A stretch of 64,000 nt of DNA from an uncultured Oscillospiraceae bacterium (GCA_934597125.1 CAKTQM010000002.1:9716-73715), one strand, 5' to 3'; shown: positions 36,709-46,633, counted from the first letter of the stretch. Numbers and translations are program-made. Notes: generated by a model from the letters alone, not told the origin.

Positions 36709-37251
36709 ATGCCTGTTCATGTAAAAGCGATGATCGCGGACGCATTTGTGAAGCTGTCCAAGGAAAAGAGCGTGGATAAGATCACGGTGAAGGATATCGT
36801 CGATGAGTGCGGTATTTCCCGGCAGTCCTTTTACTACCACTTTCAGGATATTCTGGAGGTCATCGAGTGGTCGGCGGAGCAGGGGTTCCAGCGGCTGCTG
36901 GAGCGCAGCATGGCGGCCGACGACGCGGAAGAGGTGTTTCGGGATTTCATTGCCGCCTCGGAGGAGGTCAGCGCCCTGCTGTGTAAGCTGATGCATTCCC
37001 AGAAGCGGGAGCAGGTGGAGCAGCTGATGGTGCGCTCTGTTCGAACCTATTTACAGGAGATGATCCGGCGGAAGGGCCCGCTGACGGAGATCCCCTATGA
37101 GGACGCGGAGACGGCGCTGAACTTCTGCACCTACGGCATTGTGGGCCTGCTGCTGGAATATTGTGAGAAAAAGGATGTTGACAGGGATCGGCTGGCGCGG
37201 CAGATGTACCGCCTGCTGACCGGACGTGTGGCGGCGGAGCATGGCGCGTGA
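36709..37251 (+). CDS. TetR/AcrR-family regulator
   Basis: This 180-aa protein has an N-terminal TetR HTH (residues about 5-52: SVDKITVKDIVDECGISRQSFYYHFQDILEVI) and a helical effector domain. The sequence type resembles DhaS-like regulators. The nearest candidate target is the gene at 37426, and the inverted repeat at 37295-37351 may be its operator. GTGGAGG precedes the ATG. Confidence 0.9.
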   Translation: MPVHVKAMIADAFVKLSKEKSVDKITVKDIVDECGISRQSFYYHFQDILEVIEWSAEQGFQRLLERSMAADDAEEVFRDFIAASEEVSALLCKLMHSQKREQVEQLMVRSVRTYLQEMIRRKGPLTEIPYEDAETALNFCTYGIVGLLLEYCEKKDVDRDRLARQMYRLLTGRVAAEHGA

Positions 37252-37294
37252 GCGGCACCTTTTGCCGGGCGGAAGGGAATCGCGGGCTGTTTTT

Positions 37295-37351
37295 ATGACA
37301 AAATCCCCAAGTTGTCATGCTTTTTGACATTTTGGGGATTTTGTCATGACA
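37295..37351. promoter_or_regulatory. Long inverted repeat with nested TGTCA motifs
   Basis: ATGACAAAATCCCCAA (37295-37310) and its exact complement (37332-37347) form a 16-bp stem around a 21-base centre that contains TGTCATG and TTGACA. The right arm ends in the palindrome TGTCATGACA (37342-37351). It lies between the TetR gene and the gene at 37426, so it may be an operator, a terminator of the TetR gene, or both. Confidence 0.6.
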
Positions 37352-37425
37352 GGGGGCGCAAACTGATAGTGGCAAAACGTGGATGCCTCTGCTATAACAG
37401 AGGCATCACAGCAGAGGAGGAGCCA

Positions 37426-37911
37426 ATGCCCATGTCAACAAAAAACGGGATATTTGCCGGAAAGCTCTGTGAGCTGGAGCGGCAGTATGAGCAGACCATC
37501 CGATGCCTGCGGTGCTGCCAGCGCGCGGATCACCGGGAGATCCGCCGGTCGCTGCGGTGTTTGTGGCAGGAGTATCGGGAGAACGATCTGCTGCTGAGGA
37601 AGAGTATCGCAAAAAGCCACTCTCCCGCCGTGGCGGCGCTGTCCGCCGCGCAGCTGGAATACGAGCTGAGGATCCAGGACATTTTACAAAATGAGCTGCC
37701 GGGGTATGTCCACGGCGAGGGCGCCGACGTGACGGAGGATCGGGCGGAGGCCGCCGGTCTTTACGGCGAATACGCCATTGACTTCGCGGCGCAGGCCATG
37801 CGCCACGCGCTGCTGGCGGCATTGTCGGCCATTGATCTGCAAATGAATTGTGAGGAACGGGAGGCTCCATCGGAACTCCCGAAAAATACGGAGGAAACGC
37901 CAAATGAATGA
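37426..37911 (+). CDS. Helical protein of unknown function, 161 aa
   Basis: I do not recognise this protein. It is charged and helical, with a Cys/Arg-rich segment (TIRCLRCCQRADHREIRRSL, about 23-42) and no membrane segment or known catalytic motif. The start at 37426 has GAGGAGGAGCC upstream; ATG at 37432 is an alternative. Its end overlaps the ftsH start by eight bases, so the two are translationally coupled, which suggests a link to membrane proteolysis or simply coexpression. Confidence 0.75.
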   Translation: MPMSTKNGIFAGKLCELERQYEQTIRCLRCCQRADHREIRRSLRCLWQEYRENDLLLRKSIAKSHSPAVAALSAAQLEYELRIQDILQNELPGYVHGEGADVTEDRAEAAGLYGEYAIDFAAQAMRHALLAALSAIDLQMNCEEREAPSELPKNTEETPNE

Positions 37912-39718
37912 AGTGAAATCACCGAAAAAGCCATTGCTGTACTACTACCTGATCGCGCTGCTGGTGGTGATGCTGTTCAACCTGCTGGCCATGCCGTGGC
38001 TGGCGGAGCATCAGATCAAGGACGTGGACTACAACACCTTTGTGTCCATGACGGAGCAGGGGCAGATCGGTCAGGTGGAGATCCAGCAGCAGAGCAACCG
38101 CATCCTGTTTACCGGCAAGGATGAAAAGACCATTTACAAGACCGCCATCGTCCCCGATGACGGACTGGTGCAGCGCCTGCTGGAGGCGGGCGTCTCCACC
38201 ACCGGCGAGGAGATCCAGCAGAGCTCACTGCTGGTGGACATTCTGGGTTGGGTGTTGCCGCTGATTATCTTCATCGGCATCGGACAGGTCATCTCCCGCA
38301 GCATGATGAAGAAAATGGGCGGCGGGAACTCCCTGATGTTCAACATGGGCAAGTCCAACGCCAAGGTCTACGTCAAGTCCGCCGAGGGCATCAAGTTTGA
38401 CGACGTGGCCGGTGAGGACGAGGCCAAGGAGAATTTGCAGGAAGTGGTTAACTATCTCCACGACCCCGGTAAATATCAGGATATCGGCGCCTCCATGCCC
38501 AAGGGCATTCTGCTTGTCGGGCCTCCGGGAACCGGCAAGACCATGCTGGCTAAGGCGGTGGCCGGCGAGGCGAACGTGCCCTTCTTTTCCATGTCCGGTT
38601 CGGAATTCGTGGAGATGTTTGTGGGCATGGGCGCAAGCAAAGTTCGCGACCTGTTCAAGCAGGCCAAGGAGAAGGCGCCCTGCATCGTGTTCATCGACGA
38701 GATCGACGCCATCGGCAAAAAGCGTGACGGCCAGCTGGGCGGCAACGACGAGCGGGAGCAGACCCTGAACCAGCTGCTGACGGAGATGGACGGCTTTGAG
38801 GGCAACAACGGCGTCATCATTCTGGCGGCCACCAACCGGCCGGAGTCCCTCGATCCGGCGCTGACCCGTCCCGGCCGCTTTGACCGCCGCGTGCCGGTGG
38901 AGCTGCCCGACCTGAAGGGGCGCGAGGAAATTTTGAAGGTACACGCCCGCAAAATCAAGGTGGCGGAGGATGTGGATTTCAACAAGATCGCCCGCATGGC
39001 CTCCGGCGCGTCCGGCGCGGAGCTGGCTAACATCGTCAACGAGGCGGCGCTGCGTGCCGTCCGTGACGGCCGCCGCTTCGCCACACAGGCCGACCTGGAG
39101 GAGAGCATCGAGGTAGTCATCGCGGGCTACCAGAAGAAGAATGCCATCATGACCGACCATGAGAAGAAGATCGTGGCCTATCACGAGGTCGGCCACGCGC
39201 TGGTGGCGGCTATGCAGACCTACTCCGCGCCGGTGCAGAAGATCACGATTGTGCCCCGTACCTCCGGCGCACTGGGCTACACCATGCAGGTGGAGGAGGG
39301 CAACCACTATCTGATGACCAGGGAGGAGATCGAGAACAAGATCGCCACCTTTACCGGCGGCCGTGCCGCTGAGGAAGTGGCGTTCGGTTCCGTCACCACC
39401 GGCGCTTCCAACGATATCGAGCAGGCCACCAAGCTGGCCCGCGCCATGATTACCCGCTACGGTATGAGCGATGAGTTCGGCATGGTGGCGCTGGAGACGG
39501 TCACCAACCAGTATCTGGGCGGCGATGCGTCCCTGGCCTGCTCCGCCGAGACCCAGACCAGGATCGACCGGCAGGTGGTGGCCCTGGTGCAGAAGCAGCA
39601 CGACAAGGCTGTTAAGATCCTGATGGACAATCGGGAGAAGCTGGACGAGCTGGCGGCCTATCTCTATGAGAAGGAGACCATCACCGGCGAGGAATTTATG
39701 AAGATACTGGACGAGTAA
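37904..39718 (+). CDS. ftsH: FtsH ATP-dependent membrane zinc protease
   Basis: This 604-aa protein has an N-terminal membrane helix (about 10-28), an extracytoplasmic domain, a second helix (about 108-127), an AAA domain with GPPGTGKT near residue 206, [12 protein letters not shown] residues (TRPGRFDRR), and the protease domain with HEVGH near residue 427 and the third zinc ligand region further on. It degrades misfolded and regulatory membrane proteins. The start at 37904 overlaps the preceding gene. Two terminators follow. Confidence 0.96.
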   Translation: MNEVKSPKKPLLYYYLIALLVVMLFNLLAMPWLAEHQIKDVDYNTFVSMTEQGQIGQVEIQQQSNRILFTGKDEKTIYKTAIVPDDGLVQRLLEAGVSTTGEEIQQSSLLVDILGWVLPLIIFIGIGQVISRSMMKKMGGGNSLMFNMGKSNAKVYVKSAEGIKFDDVAGEDEAKENLQEVVNYLHDPGKYQDIGASMPKGILLVGPPGTGKTMLAKAVAGEANVPFFSMSGSEFVEMFVGMGASKVRDLFKQAKEKAPCIVFIDEIDAIGKKRDGQLGGNDEREQTLNQLLTEMDGFEGNNGVIILAATNRPESLDPALTRPGRFDRRVPVELPDLKGREEILKVHARKIKVAEDVDFNKIARMASGASGAELANIVNEAALRAVRDGRRFATQADLEESIEVVIAGYQKKNAIMTDHEKKIVAYHEVGHALVAAMQTYSAPVQKITIVPRTSGALGYTMQVEEGNHYLMTREEIENKIATFTGGRAAEEVAFGSVTTGASNDIEQATKLARAMITRYGMSDEFGMVALETVTNQYLGGDASLACSAETQTRIDRQVVALVQKQHDKAVKILMDNREKLDELAAYLYEKETITGEEFMKILDE

Positions 39719-39773
39719 AGCGAAAATAAGTCGCGTGCGCGGCAGCTGTTGTCCATGATCGGCATACCGCCTG

Positions 39774-39808
39774 AGCGGGGTTCAACGTGGGTTGAGCCCC
39801 GCTTTTCA
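39774..39808 (+). terminator. ftsH terminator
   Basis: AGCGGGGTTCAAC, loop GTGG, GTTGAGCCCCGCT, then TTT; a 13-bp stem with one G-T pair. Confidence 0.85.
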
Positions 39809-39816
39809 ATGTACAA

Positions 39817-39847
39817 TAAAAAATCCGCCTTTTGGGCGGATTTTTTG
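39817..39847. terminator. Second, bidirectional terminator between ftsH and the hydrogenase gene
   Basis: AAAAAATCCGCC, loop TTTTG, GGCGGATTTTTT; symmetric A and T runs allow use from both strands. It ends three bases before the convergent hydrogenase stop codon. Confidence 0.9.
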
Positions 39848-39849
39848 TA

Positions 39850-41388
39850 TTAGTGGTGGGTGACGCGCTCCCATTCCTCGCTGTCTTCGTGCAGGAGGGA
39901 CAGGTCTTTGATATAGGCGGTCTCCAGAGGGTTGCTCAGGGGGGCGGCGGCCTTGTATTTTTCCAGCCATGCCTTGGATTTCTCCGGCGGGCGGACGGTG
40001 CCGGCGCCGGCGATGCAGCCGCCGGGACAGGCCATGCCCTCCAGCAAATAGCCGTCATATTTGCCGGTGCGGGCGATCCGCAGCATCTGGCGGCATTCCC
40101 GCAGGCCTTCGGCATACACGGTTTTGACATCCATATCGGGGTTTTCGCGGTGGATCACAGCTTCAACCGCCTTGGCTACACCGCCGCTGGCGGCGAAGCC
40201 TACGCCGGGGGCGCTGGCCTCAAAATGGGAGGGGGCGTCGGGGATGGTGCTGAAGTCGATGTTTTTGGCCTCGAACATACCCCGCAGCTCTTCAAAGGTC
40301 AGGACGAAATCCACCTCACTGCGGACGCTGCGGCGGCTGGCCTCCAGCTTCTTGGCGGCGCAGGGGCCGATGAAGGCCACGCGGCAGTTGGGATCCCGCC
40401 GCTTCATCAGGCGCGCCGTCAGCACCATGGGGGTCATGGTCATGGAGATATACGGCGCCATGCCGGGGAACTCTTTCTTGGCCATCATGGCCCAGGCGGG
40501 ACAGCAGGAGGTGGCCATGAAGGGCTGCTTGTCGGGGACATTCTCCAGGAACTCCTCGGCCTCCTCGATGGCGCAGAGATCCGCGCCGATGGCGACTTCC
40601 TCCAACGCGGCGAAGCCCAGCATTTTCATGGCCTCCTTGATCTGGCCGGTGGTCACCTTGTCGCCGAACTGGCCCCAGAAGGCGGGGGCGATGATGGCCA
40701 CCACCTTCTGTCCGCTCTTGATGGCGTGGATCAGCTGGAACAGCTGGCCCTTGTCCACGATGGCGCCGAAGGGGCAGTTGACCAGGCACATGCCGCAGCT
40801 GACGCACTTGTCCTGGTCGATCTGGGCGCGGCCCAACTCATCGCTGGTGATGGCGTTCATGCCGCAGGCTTCGGTGCAGGGACGCTCGAACTTGACAATG
40901 GCCTGATAGGAGCAGCTCTGCTTGCAGCGGCCGCATTTGATGCACTTGTCCTGGTCGATGACGGCCTTGCCACGGACGAAGGAGATGGCGTCCTTGGGGC
41001 AGGCGTGGTAGCAGTGGCGGGCCAGACAGCCCTGGCACATGTTGGTGACCTCGTAATGGGTGGGGGGACAGGCGTTGCAGGCATATTTGATGATGTTGAT
41101 GAGGGGGGGATCGTAGTATTTTTCGGCGATGGCGCTCTCCTCCACACCGTCGCTGAGCAGGTTATGCTCCGCCACCGAGCGCAGGGGCAGGCCCATGGCA
41201 AGGCGGATCCGCTCGCCCACGATGGCGCGCTCTAAAAAAATAGATTCGCGCACGGCGCCTTCTTCGGCGGGCACGATCTCATAGGGCAGCTTTTCCATGC
41301 GGGAGTAGTCCGCGTCATATGCCATTTTCGCCACCTCGGCAAACACGCGCTTGCGGATATCGGCAATGCCGCAGGTAATATTTCTCAT
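39850..41388 (-). CDS. Monomeric [FeFe]-hydrogenase, group B type
   Basis: This 512-aa protein has an N-terminal domain with Cys-rich NACPP...CQGCLARHCYHACP, two further 4Fe-4S clusters (CIKCGRCKQSC and CVSCGMCLVNCP) and the H-cluster domain with the three signatures TSCCPAW, GPCAAKK and EGMACPGGC. These versions of L1, L2 and L3 are those of group B enzymes rather than the typical ferredoxin hydrogenase. It would couple ferredoxin or another low-potential carrier to H2 formation or sensing during fermentation. Maturases HydEFG are not in the window. Confidence 0.9.
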   Translation of the reverse strand: MRNITCGIADIRKRVFAEVAKMAYDADYSRMEKLPYEIVPAEEGAVRESIFLERAIVGERIRLAMGLPLRSVAEHNLLSDGVEESAIAEKYYDPPLINIIKYACNACPPTHYEVTNMCQGCLARHCYHACPKDAISFVRGKAVIDQDKCIKCGRCKQSCSYQAIVKFERPCTEACGMNAITSDELGRAQIDQDKCVSCGMCLVNCPFGAIVDKGQLFQLIHAIKSGQKVVAIIAPAFWGQFGDKVTTGQIKEAMKMLGFAALEEVAIGADLCAIEEAEEFLENVPDKQPFMATSCCPAWAMMAKKEFPGMAPYISMTMTPMVLTARLMKRRDPNCRVAFIGPCAAKKLEASRRSVRSEVDFVLTFEELRGMFEAKNIDFSTIPDAPSHFEASAPGVGFAASGGVAKAVEAVIHRENPDMDVKTVYAEGLRECRQMLRIARTGKYDGYLLEGMACPGGCIAGAGTVRPPEKSKAWLEKYKAAAPLSNPLETAYIKDLSLLHEDSEEWERVTHH

Positions 41389-41601
41389 AGTGGTTCCTTT
41401 CTATGTGTTTTCAGCTCATGCCATATTATAATAACCGTCCGGAACCTTGTCAACCCCCGCTACAGCACAGCTTTTTCCTTTTTTGACGATGCGTGGACGA
41501 TGGAAAAATTTTCCTGATTTTACAGGAGGGGAACGTGGTTTCGGGGAACGGCGGGAACAGTGTCAGTATGCCGCAAAAGCGAAAAAAATACCGCCGGGGG
41601 T

Positions 41602-41629
41602 TTGCAGCGGCGGAGAAATGTGCTATACT
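41602..41629 (+). promoter_or_regulatory. Probable dinB promoter
   Basis: TTGCAG at 41602-41607, 16-bp spacer, TATACT at 41624-41629, 35 bases before the start. No convincing LexA box was found. The rest of the spacer back to 41389 shows no gene. Confidence 0.6.
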
Positions 41630-41663
41630 GTCATCGAACAAATCATCGAGAGGAGGGCGCGGC

Positions 41664-42875
41664 ATGAGGGATCGGGTGATACTGCACTGTGATCTGAACT
41701 GCTTTTTTGCGTCGGTGGAGCTTTTGCGCTATCCGGCGCTGCGGGAGGTGCCGGTGGCGGTGTGCGGCGATCCGGAGTCCCGCCATGGGATCGTGCTGGC
41801 TAAGAATGAGGCGGCCAAGCGCCTGGGCGTGAAGACAGCGGAGACCATCTGGCAGGCCAGAAAGAAGGCGCCGGGGCTTATCACGCTGCCGCCCCACCAT
41901 GGACTGTATCGGGAGTACAGCCGCAAGGTCAACGCCATTTACGGGCAGTACACCGATCTGGTGGAGCCCTTCGGGATCGACGAAAGCTGGCTGGACATCA
42001 CCGGCAGCATGCACCTGTTCGGCGGCGACGGCAGGGCCATTGCCGACCAGCTGCGGCAGCGGCTGCGGCAGGAGCTGGGGCTGACGATCTCGGTAGGGGT
42101 CAGCTTTAACAAAATATTCGCCAAGCTGGGCAGCGACTACAAAAAGCCCGACGCCACCACGGTGATCGACCGTGAGAATTGGCGGGACATTGTGTGGCCG
42201 CTGCCGGTGGGGGATCTGCTGGGGGTGGGGCGTTCCGCCCAGAAGCTGCTGCGGCAGTACGGGGTGGAGACCATCGGCCAGCTGGCGGCCTTCCCGCGGG
42301 AGACGCTGGAGACGCTGATGGGCAAGCACGGCGCGCAGCTTCACGACTACGCCAACGGGCGGGAGAACAGTCCCGTCCGGCCCCAGCATGAGGCCGAGCC
42401 GGTGAAATCCGTGGGAAACGGCACCACCTATCCGGCGGATCTGACCCGATGGGAGCAGGTGCGCGGGGGACTGTCAGCCCTTGCGGACAGCGTGGCGGGG
42501 CGGCTGCGGCGGCATGGGATGTACTGCGGCGGCGTGGCGCTGACCATCCGCTACGCCGATTTCCGGCAATTCAGCCGCCAGACGCGGCTGGACGCGCCCA
42601 CCCATCTGCAAAAGGACATCTATCGGGCGGCGCTGGCGCTGGCCCAGCAGGCGTGGCACGCACCGGAGCCTATACGGGCGCTGACCGTCACGGCCCTGTA
42701 TCTGACGGAGGAGCGGGACAGCTATCAGCAGATGGATCTGCTGGCGGGGGACGCCGCCGGACGGGAGGAGAAGCAGGAGCGGCTGGAGCAGGCCATGGAT
42801 GCCATCCGCCACAAGTACGGAAAGGGCTCCATCACCTTCGGCAGCACCGGGAAATTCAGCGGCTGGGATGATTGA
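41664..42875 (+). CDS. dinB: Y-family DNA polymerase IV
   Basis: This 403-aa translesion polymerase has the N-terminal ILHCDLNCFFASVELL with the first metal-binding Asp, ESWLDITGS with the catalytic Asp-Glu region, and the helix-hairpin-helix thumb region (LPVGDLLGVGRSAQKLL). The C-terminal little finger is present; no clear beta-clamp motif is obvious apart from QMDLLAGD near residue 355, which could be one. AGGAGGG precedes the start at 41664. Single gene. Confidence 0.93.
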   Translation: MRDRVILHCDLNCFFASVELLRYPALREVPVAVCGDPESRHGIVLAKNEAAKRLGVKTAETIWQARKKAPGLITLPPHHGLYREYSRKVNAIYGQYTDLVEPFGIDESWLDITGSMHLFGGDGRAIADQLRQRLRQELGLTISVGVSFNKIFAKLGSDYKKPDATTVIDRENWRDIVWPLPVGDLLGVGRSAQKLLRQYGVETIGQLAAFPRETLETLMGKHGAQLHDYANGRENSPVRPQHEAEPVKSVGNGTTYPADLTRWEQVRGGLSALADSVAGRLRRHGMYCGGVALTIRYADFRQFSRQTRLDAPTHLQKDIYRAALALAQQAWHAPEPIRALTVTALYLTEERDSYQQMDLLAGDAAGREEKQERLEQAMDAIRHKYGKGSITFGSTGKFSGWDD

Positions 42876-43052
42876 GGCACGCTGCCTGACATATTTTTTG
42901 GAAATGCAAAAAAATTTCTGGATTCAGAAGGAAAACTCTTTTCATTTACCAGCGCATATGATATACTGCATTATGAATTTGCAAGATCCGCCGGAATGTG
43001 ACAAAGGCAAGACGCACCGGCGGCGGAGAAGAGAAAAAGGAAGTGAGAGATC

Positions 43053-44564
43053 TTGAGCGAATTGCTGCGAATGGAGCATATCAGCAAGCGGTTCGGCACG
43101 TTTTATGCCAACCATGACATCAGCCTGACCGTCAACCGCGGCGAGGTGCTGACGCTGCTGGGAGAAAACGGCGCGGGAAAGTCCACGCTGATGAACATTC
43201 TGATCGGCCTGTACCAGCCCACGGCGGGAAAGATCTTCCTGGAGGGGAAAGAGGTGCGCATCGAATCCCCCAGTCAGGCGGTGAAGCTGGGTATCGGCAT
43301 GGTACACCAGCACTTCATGCTGGTGGAGGCCATGACCGTTTTTGACAACATCATTCTGGGCGACAAGCACGCCAAGGGCGTGTTTATCGACCGGGCCGCC
43401 CGCCGCAGGGAGATCGAGGAGCTGTCGGAGCGTTACGGTCTGGATGTGCAGCTGGACAAGCTGATTACCGAGATCTCGGTGGGCGAGCAGCAGCGCACGG
43501 AGATTTTGAAGGCGCTGTACCACGGGGCGGAGCTGCTGATCCTGGACGAGCCGTCCGCCGCCCTGACGGATATCGAGGTGGAGGGCCTGTTCGCTATTAT
43601 GCGCAAGCTGATCGGCGAGGGGAAGAGCATCATCTTCATCAGCCACAAGATGCGCGAGGTGCTGCATATCTCCGACCGGATCACCATTCTGCGCCTGGGC
43701 GAGGTGGTGGGCACCGTCAAGCGGGAGGATACCGACGGCCAGAAGCTGGCCAATATGATGATCGGCAAGGAGCTGACCACCTCCCAGTACGAAAAGCGCG
43801 ACAGCGCCGGCGCCGAGGTGGTGGCCGAGCTGGCGCACGTGGATTACAACAAGGAGCATAAGCACAGCGGCGTCAACGATATGTCGCTGCAGGTGCGCCG
43901 CGGCGAGATCGTGGGCATCGCGGGCGTGGACGGCAACGGCCAGACCCAGTTGGCCCAGCTGATCACCGGCGTCATCGCCCCCCAGGGCGGCGCCATCCGC
44001 TTAAAGGACAAGCAGGTGGCGGTGTTCGATCCCCACGCTTTCATTCAGGACAATGTATCCCACGTGCCGGAGGATCGAAATGCCCAGGGACTGGTGGGCG
44101 ATATGTCCATCGCGGAGAATCTGGTGCTGAAGGAGACCTCTGATCCCCGCTTCAGCAGCGGCCGCGGCGCGCTGCTGAAAAAGCGTGCCATCCAGGGCTA
44201 CGCCGCGGAGATGGTGAAGAAATACGATATTCGCTGCACCTCGGTGGAGCAAAGTGTCCGCAGCCTGTCGGGCGGCAACCAGCAGAAGGTTATTCTGGCC
44301 CGTGAGCTGGAGTCCGATCCGGCGCTGCTGGTGGCGGCGCATCCCACCCGCGGCCTTGATATCGGCGCGGCCAGCTTTGTCCACGACCAGATGATCGCCG
44401 CGCGGGATCGCGGCGTGGGCATCCTGCTCATCAGCGCCGACTTTGATGAGATCCTGGAGATGTCCGACAGGATTCTGGTGTGCTTCGAAGGGCAGATCAT
44501 GGGGGAATACTCCGGCAAGAACCCGCCCATCGAGGAGATCAGCCTGGCGATGACGGGCAAGTAA
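43053..44564 (+). CDS. Nucleoside-type ABC transporter ATPase (duplicated ABC domains)
   Basis: This 503-aa protein has two ABC modules. The first has GENGAGKST and a degenerate signature ISVGEQQRTEI. The second has GVDGNGQTQL in place of Walker A and signature LSGGNQQKV, with LVAAHPTRGLD as a Walker B variant. This is the RbsA/NupA pattern used by BMP-type guanosine/nucleoside importers. The start is TTG at 43053 behind GGAAGTGAGAG. It heads an operon with two permeases and a BMP lipoprotein. Confidence 0.93.
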   Translation: MSELLRMEHISKRFGTFYANHDISLTVNRGEVLTLLGENGAGKSTLMNILIGLYQPTAGKIFLEGKEVRIESPSQAVKLGIGMVHQHFMLVEAMTVFDNIILGDKHAKGVFIDRAARRREIEELSERYGLDVQLDKLITEISVGEQQRTEILKALYHGAELLILDEPSAALTDIEVEGLFAIMRKLIGEGKSIIFISHKMREVLHISDRITILRLGEVVGTVKREDTDGQKLANMMIGKELTTSQYEKRDSAGAEVVAELAHVDYNKEHKHSGVNDMSLQVRRGEIVGIAGVDGNGQTQLAQLITGVIAPQGGAIRLKDKQVAVFDPHAFIQDNVSHVPEDRNAQGLVGDMSIAENLVLKETSDPRFSSGRGALLKKRAIQGYAAEMVKKYDIRCTSVEQSVRSLSGGNQQKVILARELESDPALLVAAHPTRGLDIGAASFVHDQMIAARDRGVGILLISADFDEILEMSDRILVCFEGQIMGEYSGKNPPIEEISLAMTGK

Positions 44565-44579
44565 GAGGGGGGCTGCGAT

Positions 44580-45647
44580 ATGGAAAAACTGAAACGATCC
44601 CTGGGCAGCTTCATTGTTCCGCTGCTGTCCATCCTGCTGGCATTTATCATCGGCGGTATCATTATGGCGGCGCTGGGCGCCGATCCCTTTGCCGCCATCA
44701 AGTACCTGTTTCAAGGAGCCTTCGGCTCCAAGGCCAACATCGGCACCACGCTGACGAAAGCCACGCCGCTGCTGTTCACGGCGCTGTGCGCCTGCTTTGC
44801 CTATAAGTGCGGCGTGTTCAATCTGGGCGGCGAGGGTCAGTTCCTGATGGGTTCCATTGCCGCGTTCCTGACGGCGTATTTCACCGGCGCTACCGGCTTT
44901 GTCGGCATCGTGCTGGCGCTGCTGGCCGGTACGCTGGCCGGCGGCGTGTGGGGCATGATCCCGGGTGTGTTGAAGATCACCCGCGGGCAGAACGAAATGA
45001 TCATCTCCATCATGCTGAACTATGTGGCGACGCTGTTTATGGGCGTGCTGTATACCAACTGGATCCGCGACGCCAGCGTACCCCAGACGCCGGCGGTGGA
45101 CGATCTGGTGAAGCTGCCCCGCGTGATCCCCGGTATGCGCTTTACCTGGGGCTTTGTGATCGCGGTGGCGGTGGGCCTGATCATGTACTATGTGCTGTTC
45201 TGGACAAGCAGCGGCTTCAAGCTGCGGGCGGTGGGCTATAACATGACGGCCAGCCGCTTCAACGGTATCCAGGTCAAGCGCTGCATGCTGGCCAGCTTTA
45301 TTGTTTCCGGCGCCATTGCTGGACTGGGCGGCGGCGCGGAGCTGCTGGGCACCCAGTTCCGGCTGATCAACGGCTTCGGCGCGGGCTACGGCTTTGACGG
45401 CGTAGCCATGGCGCTGATCGGCCAGCTGCATCCCATTGCCACCATGCTGGTGGCCCTGTTCTTCGCGGTGCTGCGGGTGGGCTCCACCACCATGCAGGCG
45501 GCCACCGGCGTTCCCACCAGCGTGTCGGATATCATTCAGGCACTGGTGATCGTGTTCTCCGTGGCCGGTATGGCGCTGACGAAGCTGCCGGAATTCGAGG
45601 CTTGGAAGAACCGGCTGTTCTCCAAGAGAAAGGCGGGTGACAAGTAA
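44580..45647 (+). CDS. Nucleoside-type ABC transporter permease 1
   Basis: This 355-aa permease of the BPD_transp_2 family (branched-chain amino acid/BMP type) has about eight to ten helices and the motifs GVFNLGGEGQFLMGSI and ITRGQNEMIISIMLNYVA. It follows the ATPase after 15 bases and overlaps the next permease by one base (TAATG at 45645-45649), so the two channel subunits are coupled. Confidence 0.93.
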   Translation: MEKLKRSLGSFIVPLLSILLAFIIGGIIMAALGADPFAAIKYLFQGAFGSKANIGTTLTKATPLLFTALCACFAYKCGVFNLGGEGQFLMGSIAAFLTAYFTGATGFVGIVLALLAGTLAGGVWGMIPGVLKITRGQNEMIISIMLNYVATLFMGVLYTNWIRDASVPQTPAVDDLVKLPRVIPGMRFTWGFVIAVAVGLIMYYVLFWTSSGFKLRAVGYNMTASRFNGIQVKRCMLASFIVSGAIAGLGGGAELLGTQFRLINGFGAGYGFDGVAMALIGQLHPIATMLVALFFAVLRVGSTTMQAATGVPTSVSDIIQALVIVFSVAGMALTKLPEFEAWKNRLFSKRKAGDK

Positions 45648-46570
45648 TGGATTGGATCTCCAGTTTACTGTTGGCAACGGTGCGCCTTGCGGTGCCCCTG
45701 CTGCTGATCTCGCTGGCGGAGCTGTACGGCCAGCGGGCCGGTATGGTCAATATCGGTCTGGAGGGCCTGGCCTCCATCGGTGCGCTGGTGGGTTTTTTGG
45801 CCTGCTATATCACCGGCTCCAACTGGATCGGCCTGCTGTGCGGCGCGCTGGCGGGTTTGGCGGTGAATATGATCTACGCCCTGTCCACCGTGACGCTGTG
45901 TGCCGACCATACGGTGTACGGCATGGCTATCAACATTTTCGCGCCGGCGCTGGCGTCGTTTATCTACCGCATCTATTTCGGCACCGGCTCCGATCTGAAG
46001 CAGATCGTCACCATGCCCAGCATCGCCGTCCCCGGACTGAAAGACATCCCTGTCATCGGGCCGCTGCTGTTTGACCAGAATCCCATGGTGTATCTGACGC
46101 TGCTGCTGGTGGTGTTCACGGCGATCTTCTTCCGCCGCACCCGCGCGGGCCTGAGCTACCGCGCCGTGGGCGAGCATCCCCAGGCGGCCGCCACGCTGGG
46201 CATCAATGTCATCGGCGTGAAGTATCTGGCCTGCACCATCTGCGGCGCGCTGGCCGGTATGGGCGGCGCGTACCTGACCACCTGCTATTCCAGCACCTAT
46301 ACCGACGGCATCGTGGCCGGACGCGGCTTTATCGCGCTGGCTGCCGTGATCTTCGGCCGCTGGAACGCGGTGGGCATTCTGCTGGCCTGCCTGTTCTTCG
46401 GTTTCTGCGACGCGCTGCAGATCCGTTTGCAGGTGTCCGGCATCGGCATTCCGTATCAGTTCTTCCAGATGATCCCCTATGTGGCCACCGTGGTGGTGCT
46501 GAGCGTCATCGGAACACGGCAGGCCGGGCCCAAGGCCAACGGCCAGCCCTATCGCCGCGAACAGCGGTGA
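45647..46570 (+). CDS. Nucleoside-type ABC transporter permease 2
   Basis: This 307-aa partner permease has eight or so helices and the family motif QRAGMVNIGLEGLASIGALV near the N-terminus, then YRAVGEHPQAAATLGINV. It forms a heterodimer with the product of 44580-45647. It starts inside the stop of that gene; the BMP lipoprotein gene follows after 63 bases. Confidence 0.93.
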   Translation: MDWISSLLLATVRLAVPLLLISLAELYGQRAGMVNIGLEGLASIGALVGFLACYITGSNWIGLLCGALAGLAVNMIYALSTVTLCADHTVYGMAINIFAPALASFIYRIYFGTGSDLKQIVTMPSIAVPGLKDIPVIGPLLFDQNPMVYLTLLLVVFTAIFFRRTRAGLSYRAVGEHPQAAATLGINVIGVKYLACTICGALAGMGGAYLTTCYSSTYTDGIVAGRGFIALAAVIFGRWNAVGILLACLFFGFCDALQIRLQVSGIGIPYQFFQMIPYVATVVVLSVIGTRQAGPKANGQPYRREQR

Positions 46571-46633
46571 CAACGGTAATAACGCCTTAGGGCGCTATTA
46601 TAAAGAGAATTCTATTTTTAGGAGGAAAAAAGA

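Noticed and set aside
41389-41663. LexA operator in front of dinB
   Set aside because: The CGAAC half-site near 41634 has no matching GTTCG half at the right distance.
42876-43052. Possible purine riboswitch upstream of the BMP-type transporter
   Set aside because: The typical three-way junction with its conserved loop sequences was not found; only a weak promoter (TTTTCA-17-TATACT) and a GC-rich stretch are present.
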